Assembly (NCBI GenBank): GCA_900545005.1
Contig: UQXO01000003.1
Span: 58,399-122,398, forward strand
DNA: 64,000 nt
Direction of reading: 5' to 3'
Origin: an uncultured Mycoplasmatota bacterium
GTDB lineage: Bacteria; Bacillota_I; Bacilli_A; RF39; UBA660
A model generated the notes under the pieces. It saw only the letters and a list, made by a program, of their open reading frames with translations. It was not told the origin of the DNA and made no database searches. The translations under genes and the position numbers were made by a program. The first letter of the stretch is position 1. Every line of letters begins with the position of its first letter. Below are positions 19,708 through 29,349 of this stretch, piece by piece.

Positions 19708-20900
19708 ATATCCTCACTTACTACAATACTTGATAACCAAGCAAAACCTAAGTTAAAACCTCCACATATACCATCAACATCTAATATTTCCCCTGTATAA
19801 TAAAGCCCTTTATATTCTTTATCTTCTAACGTATCCTTAACTCTGCTAATTGGAATACCCCCCGTAACTACTTGACTTTTAAATATCTCTTTTGTAGTTC
19901 TAACCTCTAAAGTTAAATCACTTAAATTATTAATTAAATCATTCTTTTCTTTCCAAGTTAAACTTTTATAATGACAATTACTCTTTATACCAGCCTTACT
20001 AACTAAGATATAAAGAAGCTTATAAGGAATAATACTTTCTAATAATTCAATAACAGTTCTCTGATACAAAGTATTATCTCGTAAAGTCAACCATTTATCG
20101 ATATTTTCTTTTTCTATATTAGGTAAGAAATTCAAATGAACCTTAACTTTTTTCTTTTGATATAAAGCCTTACTGACAAGAGAACTCAAGTTCATCACAC
20201 AAATACCACTAATACCATAATCAGTTAGTTGAACTTCTCCTAAATCACTTTTAAGAAACCTATCATTTTCATAGATACTTACTCTTGCTTCTACTCTTAT
20301 ACCTGACCACTTATTAAAAAAATCACCATTTAAAACTAGAGGACATAAAGCCGGCAAAATTGGCGTCATTTTAATTCCTAGTGAATTTAGTAATTCATAA
20401 TTATTATTCTCTTTTAAGCCCGCCTTACTTCCTATAGAAATAATTATCTTATCGAAAAGCATTTTCTTACCATTTACTAGAACTTGATATTTATTTTCTA
20501 TTTTTTTAATACCATTAATCTCACTATCTAAGATAGTCTTAATTTTAAGACGTTCAATTTCTGTCAAAAAAGCATTTAATACCGAAGTAGCAGTATTACT
20601 CATCGGATAATAATAACCATTTTTAATTCTAGGAACTAAACCAATACTATTTAAAAACTCTTTAACTTTTAAAACATTATCTTCATTAACAATCGTTTTC
20701 AAAAACTCATCATCACTAGTATAGTATTTATCTATATCCATATCCTGATTAAAATAATTACAGCGACCATTACCCGTCATTAAAATTTTTTTACCTAAAG
20801 TACTATTTTTTTCGATAATAGTTACATCAATTCCTTCTCTACTAAGAAGAATAGCACTCATCATTCCTGAGGCACCGCCCCCTATAATTCCTACTTTCAT
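19701..20900 (-). CDS. HI0933/BaiN-like flavoprotein
   Basis: A 399-residue FAD-dependent oxidoreductase of the HI0933 (YhiN) family, some members of which reduce bile-acid intermediates. Seen: GIIGGGASGMMSAILLSREG at the N-terminus, LGKKILMTGNGRCNYFN, and the C-terminal FAD-contact region TGEILDVDGICGGFNLGFAW. The real substrate cannot be read from sequence. It is the upstream member of a two-gene flavoprotein operon, overlapping the COG2509-type gene by 7 bases. Confidence 0.88.
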   Translation of the reverse strand: MKVGIIGGGASGMMSAILLSREGIDVTIIEKNSTLGKKILMTGNGRCNYFNQDMDIDKYYTSDDEFLKTIVNEDNVLKVKEFLNSIGLVPRIKNGYYYPMSNTATSVLNAFLTEIERLKIKTILDSEINGIKKIENKYQVLVNGKKMLFDKIIISIGSKAGLKENNNYELLNSLGIKMTPILPALCPLVLNGDFFNKWSGIRVEARVSIYENDRFLKSDLGEVQLTDYGISGICVMNLSSLVSKALYQKKKVKVHLNFLPNIEKENIDKWLTLRDNTLYQRTVIELLESIIPYKLLYILVSKAGIKSNCHYKSLTWKEKNDLINNLSDLTLEVRTTKEIFKSQVVTGGIPISRVKDTLEDKEYKGLYYTGEILDVDGICGGFNLGFAWLSSIVVSEDIC

Positions 20901-21023
20901 AATTTTTATATAAAATCAATGCTATAGAGTTTATTTTTTTATTACCATGCATTTTGCTTATTTCTATATATTGATTAATCCTTTCCGTCATATTTTTTCA
21001 TGGATTTTTATGGCTAATTAGAC

Positions 21024-21842
21024 TTATTTATTTTTTTGTCTTACCAAGCGCAAGCTGTTTTTAGGAGTGTAATCTAGACAAAAAGATTCTTTATGGTATT
21101 TTAATTTATCATCAAGAGATATTGTCTTTCTTTTATTTTCTTCTTTTTCAATAAGGGTTGCTATTTGACTATCAACGGCAAATTTTGGTATTTTAGTATT
21201 CAACAACTGTTCAATAAAATAAGAATCCCAGTAAGCATTACGACTTATTTTTATACTATCGGTAGTGCCGTCATAAACGATAAGTAAACATTTTTTACTA
21301 CCGTCATTACTAAAAAGACTAATAGCAGAGCCTTCTATAGAAAGCATTTGAAAGTTATTTATTTTAATAACGATAACTGGCAAATTATATAAGTATGTAC
21401 TTTTTAGTCTAGCATATAAACTTTGAAATTTTTCTGTATCAGTTATTTTAATGCCTTTAATGGATTCTTTGTGATAAATTTCTTCGGTATCATCTTCAAA
21501 AGATAATTCGTCTAAGTCTTTTTCTTTTAAAACAAATGATGATGGATAAGCAGGATATCGATAATTATCATAAACATACTTGTCAATTTTTTGGCTTAAA
21601 AATTCATTTAACGGGGTGTTTTTTCTGGCAAGAACATATATTTTGCAAGGATAAGAAGTGGGCGATTCTTTTTCTTGAGAAGCAAATTCAATTCGCATAT
21701 TTATCCTGTCTGCATCAGTGACATCTGTTTCGACTTTTAAACATTTTTCCATTTCTTTTAATAAGTTCCAGAATACCTGATATTTGCTTCTTAAGCTCGT
21801 TATAATCTCAGCAAATGTATAGTAATCTTTAGTTTCATTCAT
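21024..21842 (-). CDS. Hypothetical protein
   Basis: A 272-residue soluble protein that I do not recognise. It is mixed alpha/beta by composition, with an acidic patch (LDELSFEDDTEEIYHKES) and a hydrophobic core (NLPVIVIKINNFQML, KKCLLIVYDGTTD), and no signal peptide or membrane segment. The start is the ATG at 21842, preceded by AAGGAGA at 7 bases; a TTG two codons upstream is less likely. It stands alone between the flavoproteins and tRNA-Ala. Confidence 0.6.
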   Translation of the reverse strand: MNETKDYYTFAEIITSLRSKYQVFWNLLKEMEKCLKVETDVTDADRINMRIEFASQEKESPTSYPCKIYVLARKNTPLNEFLSQKIDKYVYDNYRYPAYPSSFVLKEKDLDELSFEDDTEEIYHKESIKGIKITDTEKFQSLYARLKSTYLYNLPVIVIKINNFQMLSIEGSAISLFSNDGSKKCLLIVYDGTTDSIKISRNAYWDSYFIEQLLNTKIPKFAVDSQIATLIEKEENKRKTISLDDKLKYHKESFCLDYTPKNSLRLVRQKNK

Positions 21843-21911
21843 AAACAATTCTCCTTGCCTCGATTATATCACAGCTTACGTTATTTCCACAGGTTAAATA
21901 CAATTAAAATA

Positions 21912-21939
21912 ACAAAAAAAGTTCTTTTTACAGAACTTT
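21912..21939 (-). terminator. Terminator of tRNA-Ala
   Basis: Minus-strand AAAGTTCT/AGAACTTT stem of 8 bp followed by T7. Confidence 0.85.
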
Positions 21940-21950
21940 AATAATCTAAC

Positions 21951-22027
21951 TGGTGGAGGATAAGGGATTCGAACCCTTGACCCCCTGCGTGCAGGGCAGG
22001 TGCTCTAGCCAGCTGAGCTAATCCCCC
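21951..22027 (-). tRNA. tRNA-Ala (TGC)
   Basis: A 77-base cloverleaf on the minus strand: acceptor GGGGGAT/ATCCTCC, D-arm GCTC/GAGC, anticodon stem CCTGC/GCAGG with loop CCTGCAC (anticodon TGC), T-arm AAGGG-TTCGAAT-CCCTT and encoded CCA. Confidence 0.97.
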
Positions 22028-22046
22028 AGTCATCAACAACAAATTA

Positions 22047-22075
22047 ATCTTATCATAGAGATATTACTTTTGCAA
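22047..22075 (-). promoter_or_regulatory. Promoter of tRNA-Ala
   Basis: Minus-strand TTGCAA (22070-22075), 17-base spacer, TAAGAT (22047-22052), about 20 bases before the tRNA. Confidence 0.65.
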
Positions 22076-22145
22076 GTAAAATATTACGTTTTTAACGAGT
22101 TTTTTTAAATTTTTAATTAAACCTATCGTTTTCCTTTTTAAGTTA

Positions 22146-22463
22146 TCACTTTATTTTTATTTTAACAATCTGATACATACTAATAACTTTACCACTTTCT
22201 AAATAAATTTTTTTCAAAGAATTATCTATCATCTTTATTTTATCAGCAATCAAATAGAATTTAGGATAACGGTAAAAAGTTAGAAGAACAACATTGCCAC
22301 GACTATACGCCCATTTTAATGTTTCTTCTAACTCATTATATTGATCAGGTGACAAATCAGGCATTCTGGCATAATTTTTCTTATTAACTAAATCTTCTTT
22401 TACTTCTTTAGTTTTATACAAAGACTCAAACGCTTGCCATTTAATTTGTCCACGATTATGCAC
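22146..22463 (-). CDS. YolD-like protein
   Basis: About 105 residues, matching the YolD family in its N-terminal NRGQIKWQAFESL and in its position after a UvrX-type polymerase. YolD proteins are UmuD-like partners encoded with Y-family polymerases in Firmicutes; their exact role is not settled. I choose the GTG at 22463, spaced correctly from AGGTGG; another GTG is 9 bases upstream. It overlaps the polymerase gene by about 8 bases and ends in tandem stops TGA TAA. Confidence 0.85.
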   Translation of the reverse strand: MHNRGQIKWQAFESLYKTKEVKEDLVNKKNYARMPDLSPDQYNELEETLKWAYSRGNVVLLTFYRYPKFYLIADKIKMIDNSLKKIYLESGKVISMYQIVKIKIK

Positions 22464-23700
22464 TATGACCACCTATTTTACCATTTCTATCGATGGCAGT
22501 TGAATCCGGAAGCAAATTAGAAGCTTTAATAATACTATTGTTGCCATATTTTTCTTTGATTTTATCGACAGCTTCATTTAATTTTTTATTATCTTCCATT
22601 ATCTTAACATTGCTAAACAAATTAAGCTGAATAGAAGCATCATCTATTAAACCACCAGCTGTAATACTTACCTTTCTAATAGGCATATCATTATAAAACC
22701 TATCAAAAATATTCATACAAACAAAGAAAAATTCCTCTTCATCAAAAGTAGGATTCACCTTAATACTATGGTAAAAACCACCACCGACATCTATACTATA
22801 CCCAATTCCTAGCCCAATTATACTAGCTTGTTTATGATTTTTTCTAAGTCTTCGACAAACAACCTCAATAGTCTCTCGAATTATAATCTTTATATTATTA
22901 CCATCATAATCTTTAAACAACACTTGACTATTAGAATAACTAGCACTTTTCGGTAGCCTTTTAAAATCGCTAATTACCGATTCATCAATACCATTAGCGT
23001 GTTCCCATAACTCTTCGCCAATAATTCCAAATTTTTTTCTTAAGATTTTTTTATCGTACCTAGCAATATCCCCAATATAATACATTCCCATAGCATTAAG
23101 CCTGACTTCCATCCTTGGTCCAATTGACCACATCTTAGATAAAGGCGTTATTGTCCATAATTTAGTTGGGATATCATCATAGTTCCATTTAGCAATCCCA
23201 TCTTTATATTTTTTAGCCTCGGTATCCATAGCCACTTTGGCTAGCAACATATTTGGTCCTATCCCGCAATTGGCGGTAAGACCTGTCCTTTCCGTTATAG
23301 TCTCCAATATTTTTTTAGCTAAATCACGGTCTGACATCTGATACATTTTTAAATAATGGGTTACATCTAAAAAGCATTCATCAACTGAGTATATATGTAA
23401 ATCTTCTTCACTAACAAAATCTAAATATATACTAACAACTTCCTTACTTTTCTTAATATATAAACTCATTCTAGGAGGAACTATTTCATATTTTATCCAT
23501 GGTGGTATTTCATAAAGACGAGTTCGGGACTTTATACCTTTACTTTTTAAATAAGGCGTAATAGCTAACGTAATCGCCCCCTTACCTTGATTAGGATTGG
23601 CTACTACTAAAGAAGTGGTAAAAGGATTAATATTTCTTTCTACACATTCACAAGAGGCAAAAAAGCTCTTTAAATCAATACACATAATATGTCTTTCCAT
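22456..23700 (-). CDS. Y-family DNA polymerase, UvrX/UmuC-type
   Basis: A 414-residue lesion-bypass polymerase. The palm starts MCIDLKSFFASCECVER, giving the first catalytic Asp. SVDECFLDVTHYL carries the Asp-Glu pair. A helix-hairpin-helix thumb (LWTITPLSKMWSIGPRMEVRLN) and little-finger domain follow. The family copies across damaged DNA and causes mutations. GGAGG lies 8 bases before the ATG. Paired with yolD. No LexA box was recognised upstream, so SOS control is unproven. Confidence 0.92.
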   Translation of the reverse strand: MERHIMCIDLKSFFASCECVERNINPFTTSLVVANPNQGKGAITLAITPYLKSKGIKSRTRLYEIPPWIKYEIVPPRMSLYIKKSKEVVSIYLDFVSEEDLHIYSVDECFLDVTHYLKMYQMSDRDLAKKILETITERTGLTANCGIGPNMLLAKVAMDTEAKKYKDGIAKWNYDDIPTKLWTITPLSKMWSIGPRMEVRLNAMGMYYIGDIARYDKKILRKKFGIIGEELWEHANGIDESVISDFKRLPKSASYSNSQVLFKDYDGNNIKIIIRETIEVVCRRLRKNHKQASIIGLGIGYSIDVGGGFYHSIKVNPTFDEEEFFFVCMNIFDRFYNDMPIRKVSITAGGLIDDASIQLNLFSNVKIMEDNKKLNEAVDKIKEKYGNNSIIKASNLLPDSTAIDRNGKIGGHSA

Positions 23701-23826
23701 ATCTAAAACCTCCTCCCTTAAATATTTTTCTAACTTAATTAATTTATTTTTTTAATATTTCTTTTTAAAGTATTTATATTATACTAAATTTAAACTCTGA
23801 TATGTAAAAAATTCATAGACATCTAT

Positions 23827-24612
23827 CTATGAATTCTTTTCTACTTTCTTTTGAGCTCTTTCAAAGAAACTTCTTTGAATTTTCTTAAAAGTATCACTTA
23901 TCCAACTAAAGAACCTAACTATCATACTTAAAATTATTAAAATAACTACCCCAATAACTCCATACATTATATATAGCATCTCTTTATTATAAAGTTCAAA
24001 ACTAAAATTAATGTTATTAGTCCCCCTCATAATATTACTAAAAGTCCAAGTTAATGTCTTTCCATCTTCACTAACCTGGGTAGCATTATTACTTAAAGCT
24101 TTTTCTGGTAGCTCTAGCTTAAAAGTATAACTAACAGCCGGAGGATTAACAAGACTTCCTAAAATACTCTTGTTATTAGTTAGAGCATCAGTCAAGTTAA
24201 CATAGAAATCAGCCGTATATTTATTCTTTAACCATTTTTCTTCTCTACTAAAGATATATAACTCATTTTGAATATCACTATATAATAAATCATACAAGTT
24301 TATCTTAATATTATCACCTTGACTAACAGTATCAATATCCTTAATATTAGCACTTACTTTATATCCAAAATTATCATCATCTTCATAATCAGTAACTGTA
24401 TAACCATTATTTCTTAAGTAATTAATGTTTTTACTACTAAATAATTCATTAAAAGTCTTATTACCTAGATAATCATTATCTAAAGTAATTAAGTAAGTCA
24501 AAGTAGCACTTTTATCTTTTCTAATCTGCATATTTGTACTTATCGTACTACAACCACATAGTAAAATTAACCCAAATACTAAAATTAAACTCTTCCTAAC
24601 TTTTTTTATCAT
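23827..24612 (-). CDS. LppM-like (DUF3153) membrane lipoprotein
   Basis: A 261-residue lipoprotein. The signal peptide ends in lipobox LLCGC (Cys near residue 21). The external domain begins STNMQIRKDKSATLTYLIT, the pattern of DUF3153/LppM-like proteins. A single membrane helix (YIMYGVIGVVILIILSMIV, near 215-233) and a basic cytoplasmic tail end the protein. Function unknown. It lies 18 bases downstream of the RDD gene, so the two are probably one transcript. Confidence 0.75.
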   Translation of the reverse strand: MIKKVRKSLILVFGLILLCGCSTISTNMQIRKDKSATLTYLITLDNDYLGNKTFNELFSSKNINYLRNNGYTVTDYEDDDNFGYKVSANIKDIDTVSQGDNIKINLYDLLYSDIQNELYIFSREEKWLKNKYTADFYVNLTDALTNNKSILGSLVNPPAVSYTFKLELPEKALSNNATQVSEDGKTLTWTFSNIMRGTNNINFSFELYNKEMLYIMYGVIGVVILIILSMIVRFFSWISDTFKKIQRSFFERAQKKVEKNS

Positions 24613-24630
24613 TTTAAACCCTTTTTTCTA

Positions 24631-25515
24631 CTAATCTTTATTCTTATTCTCATTTTTTTCTTTTTCTATGGAATCATCATCTTTATTATCAACCCCATCA
24701 ATATCTTTTTCTTGACTATTATTAATATCTTTAGTCTCTAAAACAACTCCATCCATTACATCCTCATTTAAAGGAACTACCTTAGTCTTCACTAAATAAT
24801 CATGAAGTCCTCTACCATCTTGATTATAAAGAACACTAACCATCACAGCCATCTGTAAAACATTTACTCCTAAAGAAAGATAACTACATATACTTGCTAA
24901 ATATTCCCTAGGAACTACCAAAGGAAGTAATATCTCTAAAGGATAAACAAAATAGCCATAAACTACTAAACTACGAAACAAATATCTAAATAAACCAATA
25001 TTCTTTTCATTAGTAGAAACTATCTTAAGACCAGTCATTCTTTTTCCTAAACTAACTCCTTTGGTAACCATATTAAAAATAACAAAATATCCAAAGAACA
25101 CTACCGTATAAACTAAATAAGTATACCAATTAGCCTTTATCGCCTCATAATAAATATCTTTTGATTTATCCTCATAAACTCCTTTGGCTTCTTTGGTAAT
25201 ATAATCATACTCATCTTCTGATATTTCTTTATCACTATAAGCATCAACAATTAAATATCCAAAATAATCATTATCTTTAATTAAAGTATTATACTCCTCT
25301 TCCGTAATTACCTTATCTTTATAATAATAATCAAACATATTTGTCGTTAAAACATAACTATTATTAAGACTACTTAAATTATTACTCTTCTCTAAGGCCT
25401 CATCATAAGTTGGATTCAAATACTTGGTATTAGTAACTAATATTACTAATAACATAACTACTGAATAATCAATTATAAAAGCCATTATTCTCTTCATTAA
25501 ATTCTTATTCTTCAT
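24631..25515 (-). CDS. RDD family membrane protein
   Basis: A 294-residue membrane protein with RIMAFIIDYSVVMLLVILV at the N-terminus (the RDD signature Arg and Asp), an external acidic segment (residues 35-120), then three more hydrophobic segments, GKRMTGLKIV and a terminal GRGLHDYLVKTKVV, all typical of RDD proteins. A long acidic Asp/Glu/Lys tail is cytoplasmic. Some RDD proteins act as ion antiporters, but most are uncharacterised. Operon with the downstream lipoprotein. Confidence 0.8.
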   Translation of the reverse strand: MKNKNLMKRIMAFIIDYSVVMLLVILVTNTKYLNPTYDEALEKSNNLSSLNNSYVLTTNMFDYYYKDKVITEEEYNTLIKDNDYFGYLIVDAYSDKEISEDEYDYITKEAKGVYEDKSKDIYYEAIKANWYTYLVYTVVFFGYFVIFNMVTKGVSLGKRMTGLKIVSTNEKNIGLFRYLFRSLVVYGYFVYPLEILLPLVVPREYLASICSYLSLGVNVLQMAVMVSVLYNQDGRGLHDYLVKTKVVPLNEDVMDGVVLETKDINNSQEKDIDGVDNKDDDSIEKEKNENKNKD

Positions 25516-25564
25516 AAACTTTCCTTTTCTTCTAATACACTAAGTATTATAGCATTCTCCCATC

Positions 25565-25589
25565 AAAAAAAGAAGTCCCAAAAACTTCT
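25565..25589 (-). terminator. Terminator of the 150-residue protein gene
   Basis: Minus-strand AGAAGT/ACTTCT stem, 7-base loop, then T6-7. Confidence 0.75.
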
Positions 25590-25601
25590 ACTCTTTAAAA
25601 T

Positions 25602-26054
25602 CTATCTAGCAAAATTTCCCTTCACTAGATTACCATATAAACCATAATTTTCTAAATAATTAGCTACTTCTCTACCACGTGCACTATATTCAATAACTAT
25701 TCCTAAAACATTTTGATATTCCTCTTCGCTTATACATAAATATCTTAAAGTATTAAGAACCGCGGCAAGTGGCACATTAGGTTGTACCAAAAGAACTAAA
25801 CAATGTAATAACCGATATTTTAAATTTAAGAACGATGTATCCGTAGCTTTACTATCAATATATTTTTGTAATTCTTTTAATAAATAAGCACGCCAAGCAT
25901 CTTTTTTATCTTCTTTAATCGCCCCGATGGATATTGTCACATTAAGATCATGGAAGATATCATCTTTATAAATTTTAATATTATTATCAAGTTCTCCTTT
26001 AGCTTCTACTTGCGATTTTGCTTCCGTAAAATTAATCACATTATTATTTCCCAT
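25602..26054 (-). CDS. Hypothetical cytoplasmic protein
   Basis: A 150-residue protein that I do not recognise. It is helix-rich with no membrane segment; the hydrophobic core LKYRLLHCLVLLVQPNVPLA suggests a small helical bundle. I take the ATG at 26054 because AGGGGGAATAAAT precedes it; an in-frame upstream ATG at 26087 lacks a site. It lies between the SNF2 helicase gene and the RDD/lipoprotein pair with its own terminator. Confidence 0.6.
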   Translation of the reverse strand: MGNNNVINFTEAKSQVEAKGELDNNIKIYKDDIFHDLNVTISIGAIKEDKKDAWRAYLLKELQKYIDSKATDTSFLNLKYRLLHCLVLLVQPNVPLAAVLNTLRYLCISEEEYQNVLGIVIEYSARGREVANYLENYGLYGNLVKGNFAR

Positions 26055-26147
26055 ATTTATTCCCCCTGTGTTAGAAATTTCTTTCAAACGGCTACTACTC
26101 TAACACATTGTTTACTATATGTCAAGTAAAAGTTTTCTTAGAACAAA

Positions 26148-26173
26148 CAAAAGTGAGATATTTCTATCCCACT
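26148..26173 (-). terminator. Terminator of the SNF2 helicase gene
   Basis: Minus-strand AGTGGGATA/TATCTCACT stem (one mismatch) with loop GAAA, followed by TTTTGTTTG. Confidence 0.75.
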
Positions 26174-26177
26174 CTAG

Positions 26178-29100
26178 TTATTTATCATTGTTATGATCAG
26201 TTTCATAACCAATACTCAAAAGATTTGTTAACTCTTCTTCTGTTAAAGCATCCAAAGTAGCCACATTCTTTCCTTCGATTAAATTATCACTAAGAATTTT
26301 CTTTTTTTCTTGAAGTTCAATAATCTTTTCCTCAACCGTACCTTTATTAATTAGTTTTAAAACAGTAACTTTCTTAGTCTGACCAATGCGATGAGCTCTG
26401 TCTGTTGCTTGATTTTCTGCTTGAGGATTCCACCAAATATCCAAGTGAATAACAACATCTGCACTCGTTAAATTAAGCCCTGTTCCGCCAGATTTTAAAG
26501 TTATCAAGAAACAATTAGTCTTATCTTTATTAAAAGCATCAACCATTGCTACCCGATCACGCCCTTTAACCGAACCATCAATAACATAGTTAGAAATAGA
26601 TTCTCTATCTAAGGCTTCCTTAACTAAATAAACAGCACTCTTAAAAGAACTAAAGATTAATATTTTATGCTTATCTTTAATAAGTTCCTTAATAATATCT
26701 AGTAATCTCTTAATTTTAACCGATTCTCCTTGATAATTTTCATCTAAAAGACGAGGTGAAATACATAATTGTCTTAATCTCGTTAAAAGCGTAACTATCT
26801 TAAACCTAGCTTTACTAAATCCTTCAGAAACAACAACATCATTAATCTCTCTTTTAGTCTCTTCAACTAAACTCTGATATAAAGCTTTTTCTTTCTCTGC
26901 TATATCTAAATATTCAATGTGTTCAATCTTATCAGGTAATTCTTTAGATACTTCTTTCTTCTTTCTTCTTAAAATAAATGGTTTAATCTGATAATTTAGA
27001 GTATCTAATTTCTTTAAAGACTCATCATCAACATCTTTAATCCCATAAGCATCTTTAAAACGCGTAATTGAATTTAAGTATCCTGGCATAATAAAATCAA
27101 AAATACTCCATAACTCCAAGACGGAATTTTCTAAAGGAGTCCCTGTTAAGGCTATCTTAGTTCTAGCCTTGATCTTTTTGATTTCTTTAGTCATACCAGC
27201 TTGATAATTCTTAATAGCTTGCGCTTCATCAATAATACAAACTTCAAAATTCTTATCTTCATAATAATCATTATCATTTCTTACTAATCCATAAGTCGTA
27301 ATAAAGATATTATATTCATTAAACTTTTGCATAATATCTTGACGTTTCTTCTTATTATCAGCCATCACAATATATTTAAGTTCCGGAGCAAATTTGGAAA
27401 ACTCTTTCTCCCAGTTATAAACTAAAGAAGTTGGTGAGACAATTAAAATTTTAGCATCCGGTTTTAAATCAATTACTCTTCTTAAGAAGATAATAGCTTG
27501 TAAGGTTTTCCCTAATCCCATTTCATCAGCTAGAATACCTCCTAAATCGCACTTATAAATAGTATATAACCACTTAACCCCATCTTTTTGATAATCTCTT
27601 AACAATTTATCTTCTTCCTGACTAAACTTTACTTTAGCATTCTTATAAGTTTTAAAATTCTTAATAAATTCATCAAAACTAGCATTAGTACTTATCTCTT
27701 GATATCTATTATTCTTTAAACTATCAATAAAGAAAGCCCTATATTTAGGAATACTTATTCTCTTTTCTTTTAAATCATCTCCAAGTCCTAAATCCTCCGT
27801 TAAAGCTGAAAAATCTTCAAGTTCTTTACTCTGTAAAAGAGAAATAACATCCCCACTCTTTAAACGATAATACTTCTTCTTACTCTTAATAGCTAAAAGC
27901 ATTGAATTAACTTCATCTTCATTAACCTTATCAATCTGAAAATCATACGCTAAAATATTATCTTTGCCAATGGAAAAATTAGACTTAACTTTAACATCTT
28001 TATAAATATTTAATTTCTTTATTTTCTCCGTCGTAAAAATCGTATAATTATTAGCAAAATACTCTAAACCATTATCTAAAAAATTATAAGCATTATCCAT
28101 ATCTCCAATTTCAAAACAATTCTTAGATAAAACAAAACCATACGCCGTTAAATCCGAAATAGCCTTATTTTCAAAATCAACATCTCTTATGATATCATCT
28201 ACTTTATCAAAATAATCAAACTCACTATTCCCATACTTTAACTTAACATTAGCTCTCACCCTATCTTCGGCTAAATCAAAATAGATACTAATCTTCTTTT
28301 CCTTAGATACTTTAATCTCTTGAATATTATTATCAACCACAATATTATTAATAGTCTTACGAAGTAACCCCTTCTTAAATAACTCTAAATTTTCTTTAGC
28401 AAAAACAATACTATTAACTCCATTATCATAAAGTTCACAAAGAATCTTACTATCTTCAATATCTAAAAGATATAACTTATTATCATAGATTACAAATCTC
28501 GCATCATTATCAACCACTAAATACTGCTCATAATTATCAATAAAGAACTTATATTTATCATCTTCATAATCTAATCGGTAATCCGTTGGCATTCCCTTAA
28601 CAATATTCTTAATAGGGTTTCCCGCTAAAGTAAAGGTTTTATTTTCTAAAAGTCTTAATAACTCATTAAATTCACGGTTATTTAGTTTTAATGGCTCATC
28701 TCTAACTTCATAATTACCAACGCTAAATCTTGAATAGTTAAATAGAAACTCTACTATCTTTGTATCATCTTCATTAAAATAATACTTAGCTCTACTATAA
28801 GTTAACTTTTTCCCTAGTTCTAGCTCATCATCACCAAGATAACATCTTCTAAAAGCATTAAACTTATCTCTAGTTTTAATCGTATATTTAATTCCTACCC
28901 CAATTTTTAATTTCACAATATAATTACCATCTTCATAGATAATATCAATATCAAGTCCTAACTCTTCTTTGGAAGTAGCAAGCGGTTCTTTAGTTACAAA
29001 ACACTCAAGGATATTCTTCGATTTCTGAAAAGATATCTCTTCTTCAGTAAAAAAATCATTTTTTTTCTTTAACACACAAGCTAAAATATGACTACATATC

Positions 29101-29339
29101 TTATCCTGAGCAAAATCAGTACAATTACAACTTTTAGAAATAATTTTTCCATCCTTATCGATGATAAAAGACACCCTGAAATTTCCGCTATAAAAAATAT
29201 CAACACTAAAATCAACTTGTTTAAGACCATTACTATCGACTTCAATTCCCGTTCTTTTAATATACCACTCTGGAATTGACATGGCTCGGTAATATAAATA
29301 ATCCCCATACTTTTTTCTTATTTCTTCTGCCCCAACCAT
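26178..29339 (-). CDS. SWIM zinc-finger SNF2-family helicase
   Basis: A 1053-residue DNA translocase of the bacterial SNF2/SWI2 family. An N-terminal SWIM zinc finger (CNCTDFAQDKICSH) is followed by a ~500-residue middle region and the ATPase: motif I LADEMGLGKTLQ, motif Ia LIVSPTSLVYNWEKEF, motif II DEAQ, motif III ALTGTPLENS, motif V LKSGGTGLNLT and motif VI DRAHRIGQ. These proteins are often called RapA-like, but true RapA has other accessory domains. The target is unknown; remodelling of RNA polymerase or nucleoid complexes is inference. AGAGGAATTAT precedes the ATG. Confidence 0.93.
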   Translation of the reverse strand: MVGAEEIRKKYGDYLYYRAMSIPEWYIKRTGIEVDSNGLKQVDFSVDIFYSGNFRVSFIIDKDGKIISKSCNCTDFAQDKICSHILACVLKKKNDFFTEEEISFQKSKNILECFVTKEPLATSKEELGLDIDIIYEDGNYIVKLKIGVGIKYTIKTRDKFNAFRRCYLGDDELELGKKLTYSRAKYYFNEDDTKIVEFLFNYSRFSVGNYEVRDEPLKLNNREFNELLRLLENKTFTLAGNPIKNIVKGMPTDYRLDYEDDKYKFFIDNYEQYLVVDNDARFVIYDNKLYLLDIEDSKILCELYDNGVNSIVFAKENLELFKKGLLRKTINNIVVDNNIQEIKVSKEKKISIYFDLAEDRVRANVKLKYGNSEFDYFDKVDDIIRDVDFENKAISDLTAYGFVLSKNCFEIGDMDNAYNFLDNGLEYFANNYTIFTTEKIKKLNIYKDVKVKSNFSIGKDNILAYDFQIDKVNEDEVNSMLLAIKSKKKYYRLKSGDVISLLQSKELEDFSALTEDLGLGDDLKEKRISIPKYRAFFIDSLKNNRYQEISTNASFDEFIKNFKTYKNAKVKFSQEEDKLLRDYQKDGVKWLYTIYKCDLGGILADEMGLGKTLQAIIFLRRVIDLKPDAKILIVSPTSLVYNWEKEFSKFAPELKYIVMADNKKKRQDIMQKFNEYNIFITTYGLVRNDNDYYEDKNFEVCIIDEAQAIKNYQAGMTKEIKKIKARTKIALTGTPLENSVLELWSIFDFIMPGYLNSITRFKDAYGIKDVDDESLKKLDTLNYQIKPFILRRKKKEVSKELPDKIEHIEYLDIAEKEKALYQSLVEETKREINDVVVSEGFSKARFKIVTLLTRLRQLCISPRLLDENYQGESVKIKRLLDIIKELIKDKHKILIFSSFKSAVYLVKEALDRESISNYVIDGSVKGRDRVAMVDAFNKDKTNCFLITLKSGGTGLNLTSADVVIHLDIWWNPQAENQATDRAHRIGQTKKVTVLKLINKGTVEEKIIELQEKKKILSDNLIEGKNVATLDALTEEELTNLLSIGYETDHNNDK

Positions 29340-29349
29340 ATAATTCCTC

